NCBI GenBank assembly: GCA_001784275.1
Contig: MFQB01000035.1
Coordinates: forward strand, 4,506 to 9,969
Length of the DNA: 5,464 bases
Direction of reading: 5' to 3'
DNA from: Candidatus Magasanikbacteria bacterium RIFCSPHIGHO2_02_FULL_47_14
GTDB taxonomy: Bacteria; Patescibacteriota; Patescibacteriia; Magasanikbacterales; UBA922
Below are positions 1 to 5,219 of this stretch, piece after piece. The notes under the pieces are model-generated. The model did no database searches, was not told the origin of the DNA, and saw nothing but the letters and a program-made list of their open reading frames with translations. A program made the position numbers and the translations under genes. Position 1 is the first letter of the stretch, and each line of letters begins with the position of its first letter.

Positions 1-389
1 ACGTGGACGACCAGCCCCGGCTCGCCGAAGAACGTGCGCGGCAACTCGTTCGTCCGGTCGAAGAAGTCATCGACGACCACGAGCCGCCCGGGCGGCAAGC
101 CTTCCAGCAGCGACCCGACCGCACTGAGGGAGACGAGGTGGGTGACGCCCAACTGCCTCATCGCCCAGACGTTCGCCTGGTAGGGGATGTCGCGCGGCTG
201 GAACATATGCCCCGCCCCGTGCCGAGCCAGAAAGACGACTCGCATCCCGCGCAGGTAACCGACCGTCAGGGGCCCACTCGGGCTCCCGAACGGGGTCTTG
301 GCTTCGATCTGTTCCGGCCTCACGAGCCCGGCGATCTGCGCCAGGCCCGTCCCGCCGATGACCCCGAGAATGGGTTTCACTTCCGCCAT
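1..389 (-). CDS. mtnP: 5'-methylthioadenosine phosphorylase (MTAP/PNP family), N-terminal part, cut by window edge
   Basis: Translating the complement from the ATG at 389 gives 129 residues beginning MAEVKPILGVIGGTG, with the remainder lost past position 1; the family is about 260-290 residues, so roughly the first half is seen. Recognisable family segments in order are the phosphate-binding IGGTG (11-15), TPFGSPS (32-38), LARHG (54-58), YQANVWA (70-76), LSAVGSL (88-94) and DRTNELPRTFF (111-121). The DRT...R.TFF pattern favours methylthioadenosine phosphorylase over inosine/guanosine PNP. By family knowledge it would cleave methylthioadenosine with phosphate to adenine and 5-methylthioribose-1-phosphate in the cytosol. 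The start is well fixed by an AGGAGG site five bases upstream. It diverges from rpiB across a gap of about 104 bases. Its G+C of about 69% and strong ribosome site are unlike every other gene here, pointing to transfer or a chimeric join. A methylthioinosine phosphorylase cannot be excluded from this half. Confidence 0.85.
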   Translation of the reverse strand, partial: MAEVKPILGVIGGTGLAQIAGLVRPEQIEAKTPFGSPSGPLTVGYLRGMRVVFLARHGAGHMFQPRDIPYQANVWAMRQLGVTHLVSLSAVGSLLEGLPPGRLVVVDDFFDRTNELPRTFFGEPGLVVH

Positions 390-394
390 CTTTG

Positions 395-400
395 CCTCCT
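395..400 (-). promoter_or_regulatory. Shine-Dalgarno site of mtnP
   Basis: The complement reads AGGAGG followed by CAAAG and then the ATG at 389, an ideal spacing of five bases. It decides the start of the methylthioadenosine phosphorylase gene. It is the only consensus, correctly spaced ribosome site in the window; the other starts have none, or a weak and distant one (the rpe-like gene). Confidence 0.85.
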
Positions 401-455
401 GTCTGCTGTGGCCGACCCATTGAATCACACAACATCCCACTCGACAAGAGCATCT

Positions 456-484
456 TTGCGACACACTCTTTCGGGTGTTATACT
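456..484 (+). promoter_or_regulatory. Extended -10 promoter of rpiB, near-leaderless
   Basis: A -35-like TTGCGA (456-461) is followed by a 17-base spacer and TATACT (479-484), with the extended -10 dinucleotide TG at 476-477. A transcript starting the usual 6-7 bases after the -10 would begin at about 491, only about three bases before the rpiB ATG at 494. No Shine-Dalgarno could fit, so a leaderless or near-leaderless mRNA is inferred. The 11-base string GTGTTATACTA (475-485) recurs exactly at 2625-2635, before the membrane-protein gene. Confidence 0.75.
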
Positions 485-493
485 ATCGACACT

Positions 494-955
494 ATGTACT
501 CCGGCCCACTTTTCATCGCCTCAGACCACGGTGGTTATCACCTCAAAAACCGCCTGGTTCACTTTATTCAAAATGAACTCCAGAAAGAGGTCCAAGACCT
601 GGGTCCAAGCGAATATGTTGAGACCGACGACTATCCTGACTTTGCCATTCCCCTCGCCCAAACAGTCGCCCGACTCCAGGGCCGCGGCATTGTCATCTGC
701 TCTTCAGGCATCGGTGTATGTGTCGCTGCCAATAAAGTAAAAGGAATCCGCGCAGGAATTGGCTACAACATCGCAGTCGCAGAATCTATGATCAAAGACG
801 ACGATACCAATGTGCTGTGTCTGGGCTCTAAAATGATTTCAGAAGAGCACGCCATGGCGGTTGTGAAGAAGTGGCTTGAGACCGAGTTTCCGGCTGCTGA
901 ACGTCACGTGCGCCGAATTGCGAAGATTCATTCAATGGAAAGTCAAGAGGAGTAG
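494..955 (+). CDS. rpiB: Ribose-5-phosphate isomerase B (RpiB/LacAB family)
   Basis: The 153-residue product has the usual RpiB length and fold signature: IASDHGG (8-14), the DYPDFA segment (46-51), VICSSGIGVCVAANKVKGIRA (67-87) with the catalytic cysteine at C69, DTNVLCLG (104-111), WLETEF (127-132) and the phosphate-binding basic segment ERHVRRIAKI (136-145). The family interconverts ribose-5-phosphate and ribulose-5-phosphate in the non-oxidative pentose phosphate pathway. The reading frame is open upstream to 392, but the ATG at 494 is chosen because the family N-terminus begins there and a promoter ends just before it. One oddity is that the histidine proposed for ring opening in E. coli RpiB (H99, in the context HNDTN) is replaced by D102 (DDDTN). 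It is followed after 11 bases by the Rpe-like gene, which would use its product, so the two are probably cotranscribed. The RpiB assignment is firm; exact substrate is slightly less certain because of that substitution. Confidence 0.92.
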   Translation: MYSGPLFIASDHGGYHLKNRLVHFIQNELQKEVQDLGPSEYVETDDYPDFAIPLAQTVARLQGRGIVICSSGIGVCVAANKVKGIRAGIGYNIAVAESMIKDDDTNVLCLGSKMISEEHAMAVVKKWLETEFPAAERHVRRIAKIHSMESQEE

Positions 956-966
956 TAATATCAGGT

Positions 967-1632
967 ATGGTCGAAATCATTCCGGCACTTCTTGTTCACG
1001 ACAAAAAAACCTTCATCGCACAAACACGAGCTGTTGAAATGCTCGTGTCTCTTGTTCAAATCGATATTGCTGATGGAATCTTTGTTCCCAACACCACCTG
1101 GGCCGAACCAAAAGACGTGAAAGAATCTCTGCAAATTGACTGCGAACTTCACCTCATGGTTCAAGACCCACTCACAGAAATACGCAAGTGGGCAGACGAA
1201 GACGTCCCGCAGGTAAAACGAGTGCTCATCCATTACGAATCTGACCCAGAACACATTAGCGACATCCTTGCCCAAGCACATTCATATGGTTGGGAGGTTG
1301 GCCTAGTCATAAACCCACCAACCCCGGTAAGCGCGATCGAAAACCTTATCGAAGAGGTGGATACAGTCATGTGTATGGGCGTCACCCCAGGCAAACAAGG
1401 GCAGCCCTTTGTTCCAGAGGTCTTAGAAAAAATTCGCCAGCTTCACGAGCAACATCCTTCGCTCCCTATTGCAGTCGACGGCCATGTGGACCAGGAAACT
1501 ATTCCCAAATTAATCCAAGCCGGCGCAACCAGGTTGGGTATTGGCAGTGCCATTTATAACGAAGCTGCTACTCCTGCTGAGAACATACAGCACTTAAAGC
1601 AGATTATTGAAGGATTGACCGAGACTATCTGA
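967..1632 (+). CDS. rpe: Divergent ribulose-phosphate 3-epimerase-like protein
   Basis: The 221-residue product matches Rpe length and its TIM-barrel landmarks: IIPALL (4-9), QIDIADGIFVPN (31-42), LHLMV (61-65), VINPPTP (114-120), MCMGVTPGKQGQPF (135-148), AVDGHV (169-174) and GIGSAIY (191-197). Rpe normally epimerises ribulose-5-phosphate to xylulose-5-phosphate using a metal held by two His and two Asp. D33, H62 and D171 are present, but the first His ligand is Q31, the conserved N-terminal Ser is A7, the Met of DVMDG is A35, and the phosphate-loop glycines are altered (PGKQGQ for PGFGGQ, DGHV for DGGV). The barrel family is clear; epimerase activity is likely from its place after rpiB but not assured. 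The start at 967 has a GAGGAG 14 bases upstream, overlapping the end of rpiB, which is far for a ribosome site. Alternatives are another phosphosugar epimerase of the same superfamily. Confidence 0.82.
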   Translation: MVEIIPALLVHDKKTFIAQTRAVEMLVSLVQIDIADGIFVPNTTWAEPKDVKESLQIDCELHLMVQDPLTEIRKWADEDVPQVKRVLIHYESDPEHISDILAQAHSYGWEVGLVINPPTPVSAIENLIEEVDTVMCMGVTPGKQGQPFVPEVLEKIRQLHEQHPSLPIAVDGHVDQETIPKLIQAGATRLGIGSAIYNEAATPAENIQHLKQIIEGLTETI

Positions 1633-1668
1633 CATGATACTTTGTCTCTAAATTCTCAAACATTTTTT

Positions 1669-2616
1669 ATGTACGATCTCGTCATTATCGGCCACGCTGC
1701 AGCCGGGCCGGCAGCTGCAATTTACGCAGCCCGCCGCAATCTTAATCTTGTTATTCTCACAAAAGACGTCGGTGGTGAGGTCGCCCTGTCTGGAGAGGTA
1801 GAAAACTGGCCAAGTGTTATTCACACGACCGGCATTGAGCTGGCAAACGCATTCCACGAACACACAAAGTCCTACAACGTTCCCATCGAGCAAGGACTCG
1901 AGGTTACTGGCATACAACAAGAAAAAAACCACCACATTGTGATCGCCAAAGACTTTGCCGGGAATGAAAAAAAATACGAAACCAAGAGTGTCGTTATCGC
2001 CACCGGAATTCACCCTCGCAAACTCGGCGTGCCGGGCGAAGACAAGCTCAAAGGCCGTGGCGTCACCTCTTGCACAGTCTGTGATGGACCTTTGTTTAAA
2101 AATAAAATTACTGCCACGGTCGGTGCAGGCAACTCCGCATTAGAATCAGTTCTCATGATGGGTGGAATCGCGCAGAAGGTCTATCTTCTTACGAAATACG
2201 ACCAAAGCGATCTCAACGGCGGCTTCCCACGAGGTGAAAATATTCTCATCGATAAAGCAAAAAAACTTCAAAATCTGGAAATTATCTACAACGCTGACAC
2301 AATCGAAATTCTCGGAGATAACGCGGTCAGTGGTTTGAAATATCGCGACCTCAAAACAGGAGAAGAAAAACATATCGAAGTCTCCGCTGCCATGATACAC
2401 ATTGGTATGATCCCAAATTCAGACTTTGCGACAAGGCTCACAAAAAACAACAACAAAGAAATTGAGATCGACATGCTCTGTCGTACCAACGTCCCGGGTA
2501 TTTTTGCCGCAGGCGACGTTACCAATATTCCATACAAACAAATCTCCATCTCGGTTGGCATGGGCGCAACTGCTGCCCTCTCTGCCATCGACTATCTGAA
2601 CCATTGGCAAGAGTAG
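1669..2616 (+). CDS. trxB: Thioredoxin-reductase-like FAD flavoprotein
   Basis: The 315-residue product has the thioredoxin reductase architecture. An N-terminal FAD Rossmann segment reads DLVIIGHAAAG (3-13), followed by GGEV and EVENWP (43-48); an ATG motif lies near 111-113; the redox-active CTVCDG pair is at C135 and C138 in the second nucleotide domain; a second dinucleotide motif is GAGNSA (152-157); and the C-terminal FAD motif is FAAGDV (279-284) with YKQ just after. The family transfers electrons from NAD(P)H through FAD and the CxxC pair to thioredoxin. Two oddities stand out: the first GxGxxG is GHAAAG, and the HRRxxxR motif that grips the NADPH 2'-phosphate is replaced by LLTKYDQSD with a following Gly-rich LNGGFPRG segment. 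The electron donor is therefore uncertain. The frame extends upstream to a TTG at 1642, but the ATG at 1669 fits the family N-terminus. No Shine-Dalgarno is visible. No thioredoxin gene is adjacent. Confidence 0.88.
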   Translation: MYDLVIIGHAAAGPAAAIYAARRNLNLVILTKDVGGEVALSGEVENWPSVIHTTGIELANAFHEHTKSYNVPIEQGLEVTGIQQEKNHHIVIAKDFAGNEKKYETKSVVIATGIHPRKLGVPGEDKLKGRGVTSCTVCDGPLFKNKITATVGAGNSALESVLMMGGIAQKVYLLTKYDQSDLNGGFPRGENILIDKAKKLQNLEIIYNADTIEILGDNAVSGLKYRDLKTGEEKHIEVSAAMIHIGMIPNSDFATRLTKNNNKEIEIDMLCRTNVPGIFAAGDVTNIPYKQISISVGMGATAALSAIDYLNHWQE

Positions 2617-2634
2617 GAGCCAGCGTGTTATACT
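2604..2634 (+). promoter_or_regulatory. Extended -10 promoter of the membrane-protein/pfkB pair
   Basis: TATACT (2629-2634) preceded by TG at 2626-2627 forms the same extended -10 seen before rpiB, with 11 identical bases (GTGTTATACTA, 2625-2635). A TTGGCA at 2604-2609 lies inside the last codons of trxB at a long 19-base spacing, so the extended -10 probably carries most of the strength. Transcription would start near 2641, about ten bases before the ATG at 2651, leaving no room for an ordinary ribosome site. Confidence 0.65.
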
Positions 2635-2650
2635 AGTTTTTACCTTTCCT

Positions 2651-2986
2651 ATGCTTCTTGAAGGCTTGTTTCCCACACTTCCGTCCGGCCCGCAACAACT
2701 CTTTATCGTGTTGAGTGCTGGTTTGTGTATTATCTTGCTGGTCTACTCTGTCTTTATTGAGAAAGAGCACCGCCAAGATCTTATTCGCTTACTCGGAACA
2801 GGCGGCTTATTCTGGTACGCCCTGTACATTAACAACTTCGTCTTTGCGCTGGCGATGGGCGCACTTGGTCTGGCTTCTTTGATTGAGTTTTTGGAAATCA
2901 TGTTTGGTCTTCATACGCACAGTCCTGAAGATCTTCAACAGTACAAGACACTCTGGAGAATCAAATTCCCAAAGAAAAAACAATAA
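2651..2986 (+). CDS. Small three-helix membrane protein, function unknown
   Basis: I do not recognise this 111-residue protein. Three hydrophobic stretches are visible: roughly 16-36 (ending LLVYSVFI), 44-60 (around LFWYALYI) and 63-84 (FVFALAMG to EIMF). The loop EKEHRQD between the first two and the lysine-rich tail KFPKKKQ are charged. By the positive-inside rule the N-terminus would be outside and the C-terminus in the cytoplasm; this is inferred. No signal peptidase site, metal-binding or catalytic motif is seen. It begins close behind its own promoter and ends 12 bases before the pfkB-type kinase, so the two are probably cotranscribed. The spacer between them is almost entirely CG dinucleotides and carries no ribosome site. 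Coding character is supported by the exact fit between promoter and next gene and by amphipathic, protein-like composition. Confidence 0.75.
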   Translation: MLLEGLFPTLPSGPQQLFIVLSAGLCIILLVYSVFIEKEHRQDLIRLLGTGGLFWYALYINNFVFALAMGALGLASLIEFLEIMFGLHTHSPEDLQQYKTLWRIKFPKKKQ

Positions 2987-2998
2987 CGCGCGCGCTCT

Positions 2999-3967
2999 AT
3001 GTTTGACGTGATCACAATTGGAGACGCCACTTTCGATACGTTTTTTGTTATAGACAACGACTCTCCACAGTGCCACTTAAACAAAGATAAAACCCAACTT
3101 TGTCTTAACTATGCCGACAAAATTTCTCTTACAAGTGTTGGACAGTCTGCGGGCGGCAATGCAGCAAACGTAGCTGTGGGCATCAAAAAACTCGGTCTCA
3201 AAACTGCCATTGTCACCGAGCTGGGAGATGACATGAACGGTTTGGCTGTCGAAGAAGCACTCACACGCGCCCACGTTGACACACGTTTGATTCACATTCG
3301 GAAAAATCATCAAACTCGTTTTTCTGTCGTCTTAAACTACCGTGGTGAACGAACCATTCTCTCGTACCATGCAAACCGCACATACGTTCTTCCTTCACTC
3401 CCACAAACAAAGTGGATCTACTACACCTCACTGGGAAAAACCTTTGAGCGTCTTCAAGACAAGTTGATTGCCTTAAAAAAACGACGCCCTGAAATAAAAA
3501 TTGCCGCTAACCCCGGATCGTATCAGTTACGGTATGGTCTTGCACACTTCAAAAAGATACTTCCACATGCAGATATCCTCTTTGTAAATAAAGAAGAAGC
3601 TGCAAAAATTATTGGTAAACGCCAGCCACTCAAAGCAACGATGCACTCTCTCCACCGCCTCGGCCCAAAGCTGGTTCTAATGACAGACGGCATGCGCGGT
3701 TCATTTGGTTCTGACGGCAGACAAATCTATACAATGCCTATCTTTCCAATTACACCTACTGGCAAAACAGGCGCCGGGGATGCATTTGCCAGCGGATTTT
3801 TAACAGCTCATGTCCTTGGTAAATCTCTGGAAGAGGCGCTCCGTTGGGGCACTGCGAACTCTACCGGCGTCATTCAACAAGTCGGCGCCCAACGAGGGTT
3901 ACAAACCAAAGCAGGAATACAAACGCTGCTAAAAAAATTCAATACTACAAAACCAGTGGCCATCTAG
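2999..3967 (+). CDS. PfkB-family carbohydrate or nucleoside kinase
   Basis: The 322-residue product is a full-length ribokinase/PfkB-fold kinase. The N-terminal strand TIGDATFDTF (6-15) carries the substrate-side Asp. The first family signature is GGNAANVAVGIKKLG (52-66) followed by TELGDD (73-78). The NxxE magnesium/phosphate motif is NKEE (197-200). The second signature is TGKTGAGDAFASGF (254-267) with the anion-hole TGAGD and catalytic base D261; the usual DTTGAGD is here GKTGAGD. The family transfers the ATP gamma-phosphate to a sugar or nucleoside hydroxyl. Substrate cannot be read from sequence: ribokinase, adenosine/nucleoside kinase, or a sugar-phosphate kinase are all possible, and proximity to pentose-phosphate genes favours a pentose or nucleoside. 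An extra segment of about 20 residues (21-45) precedes the first signature. No Shine-Dalgarno precedes the ATG. Its last codons form the left arm of the terminator hairpin. Confidence 0.88.
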   Translation: MFDVITIGDATFDTFFVIDNDSPQCHLNKDKTQLCLNYADKISLTSVGQSAGGNAANVAVGIKKLGLKTAIVTELGDDMNGLAVEEALTRAHVDTRLIHIRKNHQTRFSVVLNYRGERTILSYHANRTYVLPSLPQTKWIYYTSLGKTFERLQDKLIALKKRRPEIKIAANPGSYQLRYGLAHFKKILPHADILFVNKEEAAKIIGKRQPLKATMHSLHRLGPKLVLMTDGMRGSFGSDGRQIYTMPIFPITPTGKTGAGDAFASGFLTAHVLGKSLEEALRWGTANSTGVIQQVGAQRGLQTKAGIQTLLKKFNTTKPVAI

Positions 3968-3977
3968 CCACTGGTTT
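3950..3977. terminator. Bidirectional hairpin terminator between converging genes
   Basis: AAACCAGTGGC (3950-3960) and its exact complement GCCACTGGTTT (3967-3977) are separated by a six-base loop, CATCTA. The 11-bp stem is perfect. On the plus strand it ends in GGTTTATT; on the minus strand it runs into TTTTGTAGTATT, so it can act in both directions, better in the minus. The pfkB stop (3965-3967) lies at the loop and right arm, and the stop of the DJ-1-like gene (3976-3978) overlaps the right arm. Confidence 0.85.
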
Positions 3978-4494
3978 ATTGTGAGACAACTTCAACGATT
4001 CTCCGTCCAAATTCTTCTGCTGCGCCAGGCCCATTTGCGGTCACCACAGTACCATCTACAACCGCAGGCTCACGGATATACTCAACGTTATTTCGTGCAA
4101 AAATATCTGCCAGCTCATCATCCATGTCCCAACCCGTTGCTTTTTTCCCGGTCAATACATTCGCTTTTGCTAAAATTCTGGGTGAAATGCAAATAGCTCC
4201 ATAGGGTATTTGATGAACCACTGCTTCATTCAAAATGCGATTGCTCTCTTGGTTGTCGAGATACTCTAACGCTCCGCCCCCGCCGATAAAAAACACACCG
4301 TCATAATTTCGGACGTCAACTTTGTCCAACACAACGTCAACTTTCACTTTTGTGTTGTCAGTTGCTATTGCTTCCCCCGGCTTGTCACTGGCTACCACAA
4401 CTTCTACACCGGAACTCTCGAGTACGTCCCGAGTCGTACCATATTCAACCGGCTGAAAGTTCTGAGAAGCAATGACAAGAAGGATTTTTTTCAT
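3976..4494 (-). CDS. DJ-1/PfpI-family protein (class I glutamine amidotransferase-like)
   Basis: The 172-residue product has the DJ-1/PfpI length and landmarks: the N-terminal strand KKILLVIAS (2-10), a Glu at position 17 in the place of the family's acidic helper, FFIGGGGALEYL (68-79), the nucleophile elbow GAICISPRILAKANVLTGKKAT (99-120) with C102, and TANGPGAAEEF (152-162). The residue after the nucleophile, often His in PfpI-type peptidases (ICHGP), is I103, so a Cys-His peptidase mechanism is doubtful; DJ-1-like chaperone, deglycase or glyoxalase activities have been reported for the wider family, and the actual role is unknown. The ATG at 4494 follows the stop of the upstream gene by only two bases, indicating coupling. 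No Shine-Dalgarno is present. It ends in the shared terminator. Confidence 0.88.
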   Translation of the reverse strand: MKKILLVIASQNFQPVEYGTTRDVLESSGVEVVVASDKPGEAIATDNTKVKVDVVLDKVDVRNYDGVFFIGGGGALEYLDNQESNRILNEAVVHQIPYGAICISPRILAKANVLTGKKATGWDMDDELADIFARNNVEYIREPAVVDGTVVTANGPGAAEEFGRRIVEVVSQ

Positions 4495-4496
4495 AT

Positions 4497-5201
4497 TTAC
4501 AAGGTATGTGCATGCGCCTGCTTTTGCTGCTTTCGAGTGTCAAAAAACTCATGAGACCTACATACCGCTTCATAGTTCAAACGCGGACCAAGCAAACACA
4601 GTCCGTGCTCAAAGCCTCGAATGTGTTCTCGTATCTCCGACGCTAACTCCGGATGCTCTTGCTCGTTGTCCGCGCGTTCACGCAACTGGTCCAGCTGCTG
4701 TTCAATATCTGACAAAATCCGTGTGAACTCAGCAATTCTTTGTTCGTACTTTTTTTTATCGGTTGTACAGACTTTTTGTTTTGTATATGCGAGCAACTCT
4801 TGTCGCATCTGTATCAAAGCCTCGCATAACTGTGTCCGCTCTTCTGAAGAAAATACATGAATCGCTCCACCACCGGTGTGAAGGTCGCGGAAACTGCCTC
4901 CTGACTCACGAAATAGGTCATACTTTTTCTTCATCTCATAAGAAAACTTTCGAATCAGTATTTGTTCACCAAGTGACCCCTCATAGATAGTATAAAACTC
5001 AAAAAATGCCTCGCGATACGGCCAGACTTTTTTGGCAAACGAAATCATAGTTTGCTCCAACTCGTCTTGGGTCAAGTGCATATTGACCTCGACCTGTTCC
5101 AAGGCTTGCTTCATGTCGTGCTGCACGTCCTCAGGAACCAGGGGTGGGATTTGTTCGTAGAGCTGGCGAAAAATGGCGGTGGTGTGAAAGATAGCTTCCA
5201 T
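4497..5201 (-). CDS. Helical protein of unknown function with a GGSFRDLHTGGGAIHVFS motif
   Basis: I do not recognise this 234-residue protein. It is strongly helical, charged and soluble-looking, with no signal peptide or membrane segment. Residues 24-70 form likely amphipathic helices. A glycine-rich motif at 101-118 (GGSFRDLHTGGGAIHVFS) is the most distinctive part and contains two His. Residues about 119-177 have heptad-like spacing of Leu/Ile with many Glu, Gln, Lys and Arg and probably form a coiled coil. The region 188-222 (helix with ELASEIREHIRGFEHGLCLL, then NYEAVCRSHEFFDT) also looks ordered; the tail is polar (KQQKQAHAHTL). It starts just behind a near-leaderless promoter and is followed after two bases by the DJ-1-like gene, so these two form an operon. 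Coding is supported by the long open frame, the promoter fit and tight packing. Confidence 0.75.
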   Translation of the reverse strand: MEAIFHTTAIFRQLYEQIPPLVPEDVQHDMKQALEQVEVNMHLTQDELEQTMISFAKKVWPYREAFFEFYTIYEGSLGEQILIRKFSYEMKKKYDLFRESGGSFRDLHTGGGAIHVFSSEERTQLCEALIQMRQELLAYTKQKVCTTDKKKYEQRIAEFTRILSDIEQQLDQLRERADNEQEHPELASEIREHIRGFEHGLCLLGPRLNYEAVCRSHEFFDTRKQQKQAHAHTL

Positions 5202-5210
5202 AGTACTGCC

Positions 5211-5219
5211 AGTATATCA
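5211..5219 (-). promoter_or_regulatory. Extended -10 promoter of the 234-residue protein gene
   Basis: The complement reads TGATATACT: extended TG (5219-5218), one base, then TATACT (5216-5211). Only a weak -35-like ATGTGA is found 17 bases upstream (5239-5234). Transcription would start near 5204, about three bases before the ATG at 5201. The element overlaps the TGA stop of the upstream TrmH-family gene (5219-5217). Confidence 0.6.

Noticed and set aside
67..453. Minus-strand open frame overlapping mtnP in another frame
   Set aside because: The adjacent frame on the same strand carries the conserved MTAP motifs and the AGGAGG-linked start; this frame is Arg/Gly-rich and has no motif.
459..492. 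Direct repeat CGACAC at 459-464 and 487-492 flanking the rpiB promoter
   Set aside because: Six bases repeated once is expected by chance in this much sequence; no symmetry suggesting an operator was found.
3..740. Long plus-strand open frame over the mtnP region
   Set aside because: It is antisense to a clear MTAP-family protein and out of frame with RpiB. Its product is rich in Arg, Pro and Asp with no family resemblance, as expected for an antisense shadow in G+C-rich DNA.
1615..1641. Possible promoter before trxB (TTGACC, 15-base spacer, GATACT)
   Set aside because: The spacer is short, the -10 matches only four of six positions and there is no extended TG; the gene is more simply explained as part of the rpiB transcript across a 36-base gap.
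2987..2995. CG-dinucleotide run in the membrane-protein/pfkB spacer
   Set aside because: Only nine bases; no hairpin or recognisable site, so no function is claimed.
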